The notes beneath the pieces are model-generated. The model was given only the letters and a program-made list of their open reading frames with translations. It had not been told where the DNA came from and did no database searches. Made by a program: the position numbers and the translations under genes. DNA of 64,000 nt from Bacteroides oleiciplenus YIT 12058 (lineage in GTDB: Bacteria; Bacteroidota; Bacteroidia; Bacteroidales; Bacteroidaceae): assembly GCF_000315485.1 (NCBI RefSeq), contig NZ_JH992940.1, positions 789,574 to 853,573 on the forward strand. Reading direction: 5' to 3'. The stretch's first letter is position 1. Each line of letters opens with the position of its first letter. Shown piece after piece: positions 27,880 to 37,059 of this stretch.

Positions 27880-28081
27880 ATGCTCGAAAAATCCAGAGCA
27901 TAATCCATTCAATTGAGATACCTGTCCGTCAGGTACATTTCGGTAGTTGTCTGCTTGTGAGGGCGTTTTCCTCATCAATCCTCAAACTTCCACCAGATAG
28001 TTAATTGAGTTCTGCGGTGAAACCGAACCCGCTGACATTTTGTGTAAGATTGTTTCGGCAATTTAACTATCGTAAAAATTT
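27880..28081 (+). promoter_or_regulatory. Structured 5' leader of the gp32-like SSB gene
   Basis: About 200 nt between the promoter and the ATG at 28082 can form four consecutive hairpins: ATGCTC/GAGCAT (27880-27885 with 27896-27901), TACCTG/CAGGTA (27919-27924 with 27930-27935), TGAGG/CCTCA (27958-27962 with 27970-27974) and a long one with GATAGTTAA/TTAACTATC (27996-28004 with 28063-28071) enclosing CGGTGAAACCG. The last helix ends 10 nt before the start codon, so it could govern ribosome access. The upstream part of the gap (27619-27840) shows no gene. Confidence 0.65.
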
Positions 28082-29380
28082 ATGCAAGACGAAAATTTGC
28101 AAGAAAAAGACATACTTGCCGGTATGTCTGTTGAAGATCTGTTCCTTAAATCACAGGAATCCTACGAAACAGCCCAGGCCAGAGCTGCTGAAGAAAACAA
28201 AGGTTTTGCCAAGACTGAATTTTTCCGGATGGAAAAATTGGGAACTTACCGTTTGCGGGTGTTGCCTATTGCCCCTAATCCGGATGGCACTACAGACCGT
28301 AACGGATACGAATATCCCATTCATCAAATGCTACTGGAACTAGAAAAGCCCTCAAAAAGCAACAAAGCGCAATATGCCTACGTAACCGTGCCACGAACAA
28401 CTGATGCCGGATATTCAGTAGATTTAATTGATACATACCGGAGAATGGCCGTTAGTGAAGCAAAAGACAACGGGGATGAGAAAATGGCTGAAAAGATAGC
28501 CGGTGGCAGCTTCGGTGGCGGCCTTAAATTCTCATATGGCCATGCCACTTATATCCTTGATCTCGACGAACGTGCCAAAGGCATACAGTTGCTCACACTC
28601 AGTCATTCACAGTTCAAGGACCTGGATGAAAGGAAATTCAAACTCTGGCAAAAAAAATTAGCCAAAAATTCGTCTTACCCTTGTCCAATATCTTCTATCG
28701 CCAATGCTTACCCGGTAGAAATAGAGAAAAAGAAGAATAACTCAAAGACAGAATATGCGATCAGCATTGACAATGAAGCAGACACGGATACACTGAGCAA
28801 AGAAGAACTGACTGCTTTATTAAACACTCCGCGTATTCCGGAGATTATTTTCCGATATTCACGTTACCAGTTCGGTGCTACAGTCGAATTTCTTAAGCAA
28901 TGCGACAACAAGTACAACCTGAACATCATGGATAGTGAAGAGATGAAAGAAGCTATCGAAAAACTATCCTCAGAATTGAGTAAAGAAGATACTAGCGAGT
29001 TCACATTTGACAAACGCTCTAAGGATGCCAAGGAAAATGCAGAAAACAGTACAGTTTCTATTGACAGTCTGTTTGATAAATTCGAAGACCTGCAAGAACA
29101 AGGGCTTGGGGATAAAACAGAGGAAGGACAAGAATTACGGGGACTCATTCGGGCATTTATAGAGCAGGAGCACCTATCGGTTCGCATCACCCGTTCCACT
29201 TCCAACCAAGAACTATTGGATATGATTGAAGAAGCTATGCAAGGGGGTGATAAAACATCTAAAGATATCCAAACTAAAGTTGTACAAGAAACAGGCTCCG
29301 AAGAACAAGGCTCCGAAGAAACAGGCAATGAAGAGGAAGCCAAACCCAGAACAACCAGAGAAAGGCGCAGAAGGGAATAA
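28082..29380 (+). CDS. gp32-like single-stranded DNA-binding protein
   Basis: A 432-residue protein. Residues 40-75 contain FRMEKLGTYRLRVLPIAPN, like the opening of the OB-fold core of T4 gp32-type phage SSBs, and the segment to about residue 290 keeps the mixed beta pattern. Cysteines are few, so a gp32 zinc site is not obvious. The C-terminal third is acidic and low-complexity, with Glu/Gly repeats from about 400, as in SSB tails that recruit partners, but ends in a basic Arg cluster. First gene of the replication operon, with a folded leader that suggests translational control. It should coat ssDNA for the phage replisome. Confidence 0.7.
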   Translation: MQDENLQEKDILAGMSVEDLFLKSQESYETAQARAAEENKGFAKTEFFRMEKLGTYRLRVLPIAPNPDGTTDRNGYEYPIHQMLLELEKPSKSNKAQYAYVTVPRTTDAGYSVDLIDTYRRMAVSEAKDNGDEKMAEKIAGGSFGGGLKFSYGHATYILDLDERAKGIQLLTLSHSQFKDLDERKFKLWQKKLAKNSSYPCPISSIANAYPVEIEKKKNNSKTEYAISIDNEADTDTLSKEELTALLNTPRIPEIIFRYSRYQFGATVEFLKQCDNKYNLNIMDSEEMKEAIEKLSSELSKEDTSEFTFDKRSKDAKENAENSTVSIDSLFDKFEDLQEQGLGDKTEEGQELRGLIRAFIEQEHLSVRITRSTSNQELLDMIEEAMQGGDKTSKDIQTKVVQETGSEEQGSEETGNEEEAKPRTTRERRRRE

Positions 29381-29416
29381 ATGTTCATTCTTTTTTAGTT
29401 TTAATTGAGTGATTCT

Positions 29417-29449
29417 GAAGGAATGTACCTTTTAAGGGTATGTTCCTTC
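29417..29449 (+). other. Intergenic hairpin
   Basis: GAAGGAA at 29417-29423 pairs with TTCCTTC at 29443-29449; inside, TACC and GGTA pair after a 2x2 internal loop. There is no T-run after it, so it is more likely an RNA-processing or stability element between the SSB and SbcD-like genes than a terminator. Confidence 0.4.
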
Positions 29450-29495
29450 CAGATGAATTATATGGAAAATTAATGTAATTCATTCCCTCTTGAAC

Positions 29496-30563
29496 ATGGA
29501 AGAAAACAATCAAACAAGTAATAATCCAACCCCTATAGCTCTTCTTATAACTGACTGCCATTGTGGTAAAGAAACGGTCGGCGATTTTTTAATCAATTGG
29601 GACGAAGCTATTGAACTTTGTCTTTCTCAGAATATCAAGACTATTTTATTCTTGGGTGATTTGGTACTCAGCAGATCAGCCCAAAGCCTGGATATCCTGC
29701 TGGCAATTCATGATGTGCTTGAAAAATGCCGGAAGTATGGAATTCAGGTAGTTATGATAAACGGTAACCATTGCAAGGTAAACCAGGAAGCATTACGCGG
29801 TTACTGCAATGTATTCGATTCATTTGAGAACGTTCGTGTAATCAGTGAATGGGGTGAGGTTCGCCTGTCCGAAAATCTTGGAATAGGCATGATTTCTTAT
29901 TTCCCGGAGAACGGCTCCTTTATTAAAAAGCTGGAAGAGCTAGAAACCTATCTACTTGCACTCCCCTACTCCAAAAAGATTCTAATGATTCACGAAGGGA
30001 TTCGCGGAGGACTATCACGAAGCACGGATGATGAGCTTCCTGCAAATATGTTTTCCAGTTGGGACAAGGTATTGGTTGGACATTATCACAACCGGAATAA
30101 AGTAGATAATAATATTTTCTATATCGGCTCTTCCCGCCAAGGAAATTTTGGAGAAGACGAAGAAAAAGGGTATACGCTACTCTATGCAGACGGATCGACC
30201 CGGTTTATAAAAAACCAGGTGAATATCCGTTATCAGGTCATTGATATACCTATTGAGAAAGCGGATATCCACCTTTCAGACCGATTGGAAGAAATCAGGG
30301 AAGACGGACGTTACCGAGTCAAAGTGCGTGTCCATTCCACGGCTGCCAAAGCATCAGGGTTGGATAAGGAAAAACTCATCAGCGCCGGAGCCAACAAGAT
30401 AGAAATGGTTACCGAAGACTTGGATGTAATGAAAACAACAGAGACTAGTTTGTTTGAAAAGTTCGATAATCAAAAGATTAAAGACAACTATGGAATATTT
30501 TGTCAAGAAAAAGAAGTAGAAGATATGGAATTCGGATTAGCTTATTTATCTAAAATCAATTGA
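29496..30563 (+). CDS. SbcD/gp47-like metallophosphoesterase nuclease
   Basis: The frame opens with a TTG at 29490, but the ATG at 29496 is the natural start (355 residues). The calcineurin-like metal motifs are present: LITDCHCG (altered D.H), FLGDLV, INGNH (GNH) and VGHYHNR (GH.H). It is paired with the SbcC-like ATPase directly downstream, as in SbcCD and T4 gp46/gp47, where the complex processes DNA ends and supports recombination-dependent replication. The C-terminal 100 residues should contact the SbcC partner. Confidence 0.85.
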   Translation: MEENNQTSNNPTPIALLITDCHCGKETVGDFLINWDEAIELCLSQNIKTILFLGDLVLSRSAQSLDILLAIHDVLEKCRKYGIQVVMINGNHCKVNQEALRGYCNVFDSFENVRVISEWGEVRLSENLGIGMISYFPENGSFIKKLEELETYLLALPYSKKILMIHEGIRGGLSRSTDDELPANMFSSWDKVLVGHYHNRNKVDNNIFYIGSSRQGNFGEDEEKGYTLLYADGSTRFIKNQVNIRYQVIDIPIEKADIHLSDRLEEIREDGRYRVKVRVHSTAAKASGLDKEKLISAGANKIEMVTEDLDVMKTTETSLFEKFDNQKIKDNYGIFCQEKEVEDMEFGLAYLSKIN

Positions 30564-30565
30564 TT

Positions 30566-32896
30566 ATGTGGAAATTACTTTCAATTCATGCTAAAAACCT
30601 GTGTGCATTCAGAGAACTTCATTATAAACTGTTCCAAGGCGTGACGACATTGATTTTTGGCAACAATATGGATAACGACTCACAGAAATCAAACGGTTCA
30701 GGGAAATCCGCATTGGTTGAAGCTGTTGCGCTGGGAATTACAGGAGCACCTCTTCGCAGGATCAAGAATGAAGAGATTATCAATGATATGGCTGAACAGT
30801 GTATGGTTACTTTGCACCTACAAAATGATACTTCAAACGAAGAGCTTTATATAGAAAGACATCTTTCACGTAAGGGACCGGCAGTTGTGGAATGCAGCCT
30901 CTTCCGCGATGGAGTTTCCGTAAATACTGGTGAAGCTGTTCATCCTACAGTGGATGCCTATAATAAATACATATTAAATAAGCTTGGTATCACCAAAGAT
31001 GAATTGTACAACAACTTCATACTTTCCCGTCACAAATACCAGGATTTCCTGTCTTCTTCCGACAAGGACAAAAAGGAAATCATTAACCGTTTTTCCAACG
31101 CAATCCTCGTAGACAAGGCCATAGAAAAACTGATAGAAGACAAACTGCCTGTAGAGAGCAAGCTCAGGGAAGCCGAACTGACATTGGCTGGTATTGACGG
31201 ACGTATCGGTTTGTTGACGGAACAAATCAAAAAGGAAGAATCACTATTGGAAGAAAAACAACAGACGAAAGCAGAACACATACGTGGCATACATGATTCT
31301 ATAAACGAGAAACGTACTGCCATTCGTCAGAAACGGGAAGAAATCGAACTGGTACGTCAGGCTGTATCGCTACTTGAGATTGCAGACAAGCAGGTTCAGG
31401 AACTTGAAAACTCCGAATTGCCAATGGAAGAATGCCTGATGAAACTAAAAAGTATGCTCACGCCCCATATTGAGCAATCACTTACTTCATGGGACGAAGT
31501 TATCTTACAGAAAAAGAATGAAATAAAGGTACAGGAAGAAAACCTGAACAAGTGGAACAAAGCAATAGAGAAAGCAGAAACAGAGATAATGCAACGACAA
31601 GCTGCATATACAAAACTGCAAAACGAGTTTAAAGGTTTCTGTGAAAAGTACCCGGAGAAAGTGCTACAATATGACCTGCAACTGAAAGAACTCAATACCC
31701 GGATTGAACAACTCACTGAAAATTCTGAACTATTAAAGAAAGAACGACGTACCATATTAACTGCCATTGAAAACATCAAAGCGAAACTGACAGGGATTAT
31801 CACTTGCCCTGCCTGCCAGTATGAGTTTTTGCTTTCTGATGATGATTATGATATACCCGCTGCACGAAAGGAGCTTGAAGAAAATGAATTGCATAACAAA
31901 AGCATTATCAGGGAATTGGATACTTGCCATCAGGACATAGAAGATATGGAAAGAGCTGAAGGGAATCTGAAAGGTGAAAAACGCGCATTGATAGGCCAAA
32001 ACACACAATGGAATGATCAGATGACAGATTTGGAAACATTGGTAAACCAGACCAAACAAAAGAGTGAAAATCTCCAAGCTAACCGGAAAAGGGTTTCAGA
32101 TGCCATCGCATTCATTCAGGAAGACATCCGTACAATCCTACGCAGAGTATTTGACGAAGCATTTGAACGCATAGATGATTCTTACCATATCAAAGAAAAA
32201 AAGAAAAATAACTTGGAACAAGATATAGTAGCCGCCAATAATGCCATAAGCATGTTGGAAGGAATGTTGAGTGATATGGATAGAATGTCGGATAGCGATG
32301 TAATACTCTCTCTTAAGAAATCATTGAAAGAGTATCGCAAGCAATCTTCAGAAGCCTTAAACATAAAAAATGGATTTGAGAAACGACTGCAAAAATTTGA
32401 AGAACAGGCCCAACTATTTTTACAATTCAAAAGTTATCTGGCAAATACCAAAATTGAGGCATTAAGCAAGGTTACCAACGAATTTTTGGAAAACATCGAC
32501 AGTGACATACGTGTAAAATTCAGTGGCTATACCGTTCTGAAGTCAGGAAAAGTCCGTGAAAAAATATCTGTCAGCTTGTTGCGCAATGGGATCGACTGCG
32601 GTTCTTTCGACAAATTCAGTGAAGGAGAGAAAGCCCGGGTCAACCTCGCCAATATACTGGCAATGAACAAGCTCGTTAACTCCAGTGCAGAAGACGGCAA
32701 AGGCATGGACCTTCTTATACTTGATGAAATACTGGCTGCTGTCGATGAAAACGGACTAGCCTGTATTTTCCTCGCACTAAACCGGGTAGCGATAACATCA
32801 CTGGTCATCAGCCACGGAAATATTGCAGAGAATTACCCTCACACATTAATAATCAACAAACACAATGGACAATCATTCATACATGGAGACAACTAA
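30566..32896 (+). CDS. SbcC/gp46-like ATPase
   Basis: A 776-residue protein from the ATG at 30566 (a TTG at 30560 overlaps the previous stop as TTGA and is an alternative). Walker A is NGSGKSALVEA, followed by long coiled coils on either side of a zinc hook CPACQYEF (about residue 413), and the C-terminal lobe has FSEGEKARVNLA (signature) and LLILDEIL (Walker B). This is the complete Rad50/SbcC plan. It works with the nuclease encoded upstream. The last 32 bp overlap the start of the RuvC-like gene. Confidence 0.9.
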   Translation: MWKLLSIHAKNLCAFRELHYKLFQGVTTLIFGNNMDNDSQKSNGSGKSALVEAVALGITGAPLRRIKNEEIINDMAEQCMVTLHLQNDTSNEELYIERHLSRKGPAVVECSLFRDGVSVNTGEAVHPTVDAYNKYILNKLGITKDELYNNFILSRHKYQDFLSSSDKDKKEIINRFSNAILVDKAIEKLIEDKLPVESKLREAELTLAGIDGRIGLLTEQIKKEESLLEEKQQTKAEHIRGIHDSINEKRTAIRQKREEIELVRQAVSLLEIADKQVQELENSELPMEECLMKLKSMLTPHIEQSLTSWDEVILQKKNEIKVQEENLNKWNKAIEKAETEIMQRQAAYTKLQNEFKGFCEKYPEKVLQYDLQLKELNTRIEQLTENSELLKKERRTILTAIENIKAKLTGIITCPACQYEFLLSDDDYDIPAARKELEENELHNKSIIRELDTCHQDIEDMERAEGNLKGEKRALIGQNTQWNDQMTDLETLVNQTKQKSENLQANRKRVSDAIAFIQEDIRTILRRVFDEAFERIDDSYHIKEKKKNNLEQDIVAANNAISMLEGMLSDMDRMSDSDVILSLKKSLKEYRKQSSEALNIKNGFEKRLQKFEEQAQLFLQFKSYLANTKIEALSKVTNEFLENIDSDIRVKFSGYTVLKSGKVREKISVSLLRNGIDCGSFDKFSEGEKARVNLANILAMNKLVNSSAEDGKGMDLLILDEILAAVDENGLACIFLALNRVAITSLVISHGNIAENYPHTLIINKHNGQSFIHGDN

Positions 32897-33362
32897 CAAC
32901 AAACCAAGCAAAGAGCAAGTTCTGGCACTCGACATTGCGACACACACCGGATATTACAGTATCCACAGTAATGGGACATGGAATTTTACAGAATCTAAAA
33001 GGAGAAATGACAACAAACAACACAAAGATTTCAGAGACACATTGATAGCTTACATCCAACAATATAGTATAAAGCAGATCGTAGCGGAAGATGTCAATGT
33101 AAACAACCATTTTTGCGATATGCGAAAGCTATCCGAGTTCCGTGGAATTCTGTGTGAAGTCTGTGACGAACTTGATTTGCCGGAACCCATATTCGTGAAT
33201 GTTGCTACGCTCAAAAAATGGGCAACAGGTAACGGACGTGCAGACAAGGCGCAAATGATGTGCGCATGCGCCAGCCGTTTCCATTTCGAGCCGTCAGATA
33301 ACAATGTAGCTGATGCCTGTCTGATATATTACTATTATTTACGAAAATACCATATAGACTAA
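32865..33362 (+). CDS. RuvC-like Holliday junction resolvase
   Basis: A 165-residue protein with RNase H-fold acid residues in RuvC order: LALDIATHTG near the N-terminus, IVAEDVNVN (about 70), and D in DKAQM and DNNVADA near the end. The length matches RuvC-type phage resolvases. It begins inside the SbcC-like gene; the ATG at 32883 would shorten the overlap. It probably resolves branched DNA before packaging. Confidence 0.8.
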   Translation: MDNHSYMETTNNKPSKEQVLALDIATHTGYYSIHSNGTWNFTESKRRNDNKQHKDFRDTLIAYIQQYSIKQIVAEDVNVNNHFCDMRKLSEFRGILCEVCDELDLPEPIFVNVATLKKWATGNGRADKAQMMCACASRFHFEPSDNNVADACLIYYYYLRKYHID

Positions 33363-33364
33363 TT

Positions 33365-33481
33365 ATGAATAAGAATACAAGAGTCTTCCCTTCTTCCAAT
33401 GAATTGACCATAACAGATTATTCAATAACTGTAAACTCCGGTCAATCATGGATAAATCCTCAGAAATCAGTAACTATTTGA
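33365..33481 (+). CDS. Possible 38-residue leader ORF
   Basis: An ATG two bp after the RuvC-like stop opens a 38-codon frame that runs across the start of the sigma-factor gene (33448). The product (MNKNTRVFPSSNELTITDY...) has no recognisable feature. If translated, it could couple translation of the sigma factor to the upstream genes. It may also be a chance frame in a short gap. Confidence 0.25.
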   Translation: MNKNTRVFPSSNELTITDYSITVNSGQSWINPQKSVTI

Positions 33482-34062
33482 CCGACGAGGCATCCATAGA
33501 AAAACGGACAGCCTTATTCAATAAATATGTTTATCCCTACAGAAACCTGATTTATCATATATGCATTAAAAATACAGGAAATCAAGATAATATACGGGAT
33601 AACTACAATGAAGTCCTGATCAACTTCTATAAATACGTCAGTTCCTACAACCCCCAGCTTTCTATCAAAACCTGGATATATGCAGTAGCCACCCGTTGTT
33701 TATTCTGCATAGAGAACAAACGTAACCGTTTCCAACGGACTGGCGATGTGGGAGCTATCGATCTGGACCAGATAGCTGACAGCGTACTGGATGAAGATGA
33801 CCAGACAGCCAACCATATCAGTTTAGACAATTACCGGGAACTGTTTTCAGACGATGTGCTTTCGACATTGGAATCATTGAAACCAACATACCGTGAAGCA
33901 TTGATACTACAACTGGCCGGATATAAACTGGAAGAAATAACTAAGATTCTTCACGAGAAGGGAAGCTTGAAAAGTGCTAATGTAGAGACAACTAAAAGTA
34001 GGATTTTCCTTGCGAAAAAACAGTTGAGGGAATTACTCACAAGAGATGGAAAACGGAAATAA
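33448..34062 (+). CDS. Phage-encoded sigma-70 (ECF-like) factor
   Basis: A 204-residue protein with the two-domain layout of ECF sigma factors: region 2 at about 15-95, including INFYKYVSSYNPQLSIKTWIYAVATRCL, an acidic linker, and region 4 at about 130-200 with a helix-turn-helix YREALILQLAGYKLEEITKIL. It lies inside the phage replication operon, so it is likely phage-specific. The two near-identical candidate late promoters (5949-5971 and 45678-45700) are natural targets. Host ECF genes usually sit next to anti-sigma genes; none is here. Confidence 0.8.
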   Translation: MDKSSEISNYLTDEASIEKRTALFNKYVYPYRNLIYHICIKNTGNQDNIRDNYNEVLINFYKYVSSYNPQLSIKTWIYAVATRCLFCIENKRNRFQRTGDVGAIDLDQIADSVLDEDDQTANHISLDNYRELFSDDVLSTLESLKPTYREALILQLAGYKLEEITKILHEKGSLKSANVETTKSRIFLAKKQLRELLTRDGKRK

Positions 34063-34654
34063 AGCCTTTATTACTGCATTCTCTTTTTTGATACAGAACT
34101 CTATCATGCCAGCATTCGCATTTCCCAAAGGGGGTATTGCAACCCGGGCTGTTAGTTCTTGCATGGAAACATTGGGAGAAATGTATAGCGAAGGGATCAG
34201 CGAAGAAAGGATTGTTGATTATTGTACTTGCCAAGCCTATGCAATTAGCAGGTTTGACAATTCATATCTAAGAAACAGATGGAAAGTCCCCCACTCTTTT
34301 GGGAAAAAAGCTGTGGAACGTTTTCTGGCTAACAGAAGAAGTAACCGGTATTATGAGGATAAATGGCTTAATGCTACCGGAACGTCCCGGAAAGAACTGC
34401 TTGAACTTATAAAAGACAGAAAGCAACATCCGCTTTTCAGGTATGTGAATCCGGAGTATGAGGAAACGACCAAGAGGCGTGCTCTTTCCACTACAATAGG
34501 GTACTATATATGTGCTTCATCCACTTTACTATGGAACCCTTTCTCACCTTCCTGTCAGAGATGTACAAAAAAGGAGGTGTGCTTGGAGCGTACCCGGCTC
34601 AATTACCCGGAACTATATCGACTGAGAATAGAAGAATTTAACAAGAAAAAATGA
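34046..34654 (+). CDS. Phage replication-operon protein with Cys cluster, unknown
   Basis: A 202-residue protein overlapping the sigma factor by 17 bp and the helicase gene by 4 bp. It is mostly helical and basic, with a cysteine cluster near the end (SCQRCTKKEVC, around 175-185) that could bind zinc. Position just before the DnaB-like helicase makes a helicase loader or primosome accessory possible, but no AAA+ motif is present, so the role stays open. Confidence 0.6.
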   Translation: MENGNKAFITAFSFLIQNSIMPAFAFPKGGIATRAVSSCMETLGEMYSEGISEERIVDYCTCQAYAISRFDNSYLRNRWKVPHSFGKKAVERFLANRRSNRYYEDKWLNATGTSRKELLELIKDRKQHPLFRYVNPEYEETTKRRALSTTIGYYICASSTLLWNPFSPSCQRCTKKEVCLERTRLNYPELYRLRIEEFNKKK

Positions 34655-36009
34655 AAACAGAAAGAATAAATCCTTTGAGTGTTGATTTTTTGTACGAACT
34701 CTTTGCAACCTCCATGCGTTACGAAGCAGTTTGTAATGTACTTGTCCAGCATGTAAAATCTGAATACATGCCGGACAAGAGCTTTCAGAAACTACTTCTA
34801 GGGATAGGTAACTACTACAGAAATTACCAGTCTCCACCTTCATACGCTGTTCTGTCACAACAGTTCAATGGAGATTATGACGCTATCGAACTTATCGATA
34901 CATTTCGAGAATGTGATGGTGAGAAAAACCAGGAAGTGGTTCTGGATATGTTAGAATCTTACATAAAGGGAGTCAGATTACAGGCTGTTTATTCAGAAGT
35001 AGGCAAACTATACAATCAGAGCAAACAGGGAAAAGCAGAGGAAAAACTTAGAGAATATGCTGACTGGCTATCCGGATTTACACTAAAGTCTTCTGCATTT
35101 GTAGACGTAGGAAAAACATTCGGCGAACGGTTCCAAAAGAACAAGCAAAAAGATTTGGAAAGCCAACACTCTACACTGGTTCCGGTTACCCGTTTTTATG
35201 TTCACGAGTTGGACGCTCTGAATGGAGGGCGTAGTTTGCGTGGACAGCTGACTTGTTTTCTCGCATCGACAGGTGTGGGAAAATCCCATATAGCCAAGCA
35301 CGTGGGTATCCGTGCATGCATTGATAGCGGACTTCACGTATTACATCTTCAGTTAGAAGGCTCTGAAGCGGAGGCTTTGGATGCCTATAGCGGAGGATTG
35401 ATTTCCAAAAACAGCTTTTACTTTGAACGTGGACGGATTACAGATGAGGAAATGGCAGAGTTCCAACGCCAGATAGAAAACTATAAAGGAAGTATTACCG
35501 TACGAACTTTTCCCAGGTTTAACAGCCGCGTATCTACTTTAGACGTCAAGAATGCAATAGCCGAATATAGAAAGCTGAACAACCAACCACCCGATATCGT
35601 GATAGTGGACAGTATGGACCTGCTGACTGACGCAAGCCGTCGTCAATGGGACGCCGAACACGAACGGAGCAAAAGGATCGCAGTTGCGAATGACCTGAAA
35701 GATCTTGCAGCAGATGAAAATGTCTGGATGGTAGTCACTTACCAGGCTACTATAGAAAACCGTGAATGGCTCAATGATGAGAATAATGTATTAACTGAAT
35801 ATAATTGCTCGGAAGCCAAGGGACTATCAAGACCGTGTACCCACCTGATAAGTTTGAACCAGTCTGCAGCAGAAAGAAAGGAGGACACCATGAGGCTGCA
35901 TATAGCCAAATCGCGATTCTTTAAAAAAGGTGAGACGCTAAAGATAGCAACTGATTATGATAACGAGATTTTTTATGACGCACGCAGGACAATGAATTTA
36001 AAGCGGTAA
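34651..36009 (+). CDS. DnaB/gp41-like replicative helicase
   Basis: A 452-residue protein. The N-terminal 170 residues are helical. The RecA-like core follows, with Walker A ASTGVGKS at about 206-213, a Walker B-like DIVIVDSMDLL (around 310-320), WMVVTYQAT (around 360, motif III-like) and a C-terminal DNA-binding loop region. This matches DnaB-type helicases of phages. It is flanked by primase and the Cys-cluster protein, consistent with a primosome operon. The start overlaps the previous stop as ATGA. Confidence 0.8.
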   Translation: MKTERINPLSVDFLYELFATSMRYEAVCNVLVQHVKSEYMPDKSFQKLLLGIGNYYRNYQSPPSYAVLSQQFNGDYDAIELIDTFRECDGEKNQEVVLDMLESYIKGVRLQAVYSEVGKLYNQSKQGKAEEKLREYADWLSGFTLKSSAFVDVGKTFGERFQKNKQKDLESQHSTLVPVTRFYVHELDALNGGRSLRGQLTCFLASTGVGKSHIAKHVGIRACIDSGLHVLHLQLEGSEAEALDAYSGGLISKNSFYFERGRITDEEMAEFQRQIENYKGSITVRTFPRFNSRVSTLDVKNAIAEYRKLNNQPPDIVIVDSMDLLTDASRRQWDAEHERSKRIAVANDLKDLAADENVWMVVTYQATIENREWLNDENNVLTEYNCSEAKGLSRPCTHLISLNQSAAERKEDTMRLHIAKSRFFKKGETLKIATDYDNEIFYDARRTMNLKR

Positions 36010-36015
36010 TGGCAG

Positions 36016-37059
36016 ATGGCGTTGTCAAAAGAAGAAAAGGACTTCCTAATCCGAGAGATCAGCCGGGAACTGGATGCCAAGCCGGACGGTGCCGGAAAAA
36101 ATCTGATATCCAAATGTCCTTTTTGTGGTAAAGAGAAGAAATTCGGTGTGTACATCGGCAAGGAGACATCGCGTAAGAAGCCTTTTATGGCACATTGTTT
36201 CTCATGTATGCACTCTACATACACGCTGGAACAATTGCTGGAAAGTATAGAAAGACCCGACCTGGCTGTAACACCAACAGTCGATCTGGACGCCAAACTG
36301 GACGATACATTATTGTTCCCACTGGGTGAAGAGGAAGAAGCGATTGACGACACGCTCGGTATCATTGAACTTCCGGATTTCTACCAAAGATGCTTTACCG
36401 ATAATTATCTCCGGTCCCGCGGTTTCACATACGATGATTTTGATTATTTCCCTGCGGGGACAACCCGCAGGCTTAACTACAAATTTGACTCGTATGTGAT
36501 TTTCCCGGTCATAGATGACGGGGATGTCGTTGGCTATGTGTCGCGCCATATATGGACCAAAGACGAGATAGACAGACATAATGCCGGGATAAGACGTAAA
36601 GGCGGATACCGGATAACCAGATTCCGTAATTCTACTGAAAATGATTTTGTCAAACTGCTTTATAATTACGACTCAGTCATAGAGGAAGAAACGGACACGG
36701 TTATTGTGGTGGAAGGGGTATTTGATGTTGTAGCATTGACACGTAAATTGAATTTATACGATAACAACCAAATCACTGTAGTGGCAACTTTTGGCAAGAA
36801 AATATCCAGAGCCCAGATTTATAAGCTGCAAAGCAAAGGGGTACGGACAATTGTACTAGGGTACGACGGTGATGCGGTAGAGGCTATCAAAAAGGCGGCA
36901 GACGAAATGAACCCGTATTTTGACATCTTTATCGCTGATATCGAAGACGCTTCGAAAGACTGGGAAGAACTGGACTTTAAAGAGATTTATAACATTTTCT
37001 CTGAAAGACTGAAAACTCCCATTGAGTATAAACTAACTAAATTACAGGAATCAAAATAA
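36016..37059 (+). CDS. DnaG-like primase with zinc ribbon and TOPRIM
   Basis: A 347-residue protein. The N-terminal zinc ribbon CPFCGKEKKFG ... HCFSC (about 35-65) and the TOPRIM core with VIVVEGVFDVVAL (around 230) and LGYDGDAVEA (around 280) give the order of bacterial and phage primases. It is short compared with DnaG because it lacks a helicase-binding domain of full size. It makes RNA primers for the phage fork together with the helicase encoded just upstream. Confidence 0.85.
   Translation: MALSKEEKDFLIREISRELDAKPDGAGKNLISKCPFCGKEKKFGVYIGKETSRKKPFMAHCFSCMHSTYTLEQLLESIERPDLAVTPTVDLDAKLDDTLLFPLGEEEEAIDDTLGIIELPDFYQRCFTDNYLRSRGFTYDDFDYFPAGTTRRLNYKFDSYVIFPVIDDGDVVGYVSRHIWTKDEIDRHNAGIRRKGGYRITRFRNSTENDFVKLLYNYDSVIEEETDTVIVVEGVFDVVALTRKLNLYDNNQITVVATFGKKISRAQIYKLQSKGVRTIVLGYDGDAVEAIKKAADEMNPYFDIFIADIEDASKDWEELDFKEIYNIFSERLKTPIEYKLTKLQESK

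Noticed and set aside
28864..29388. Minus-strand 174-codon frame inside the SSB gene
   Set aside because: It is the Ser-rich shadow of the Glu-rich C-terminal part of the SSB on the other strand.
31030..32808. Several minus-strand frames inside the SbcC-like gene
   Set aside because: They mirror the coiled-coil codons, lack a start context, and the plus-strand gene has all family motifs.
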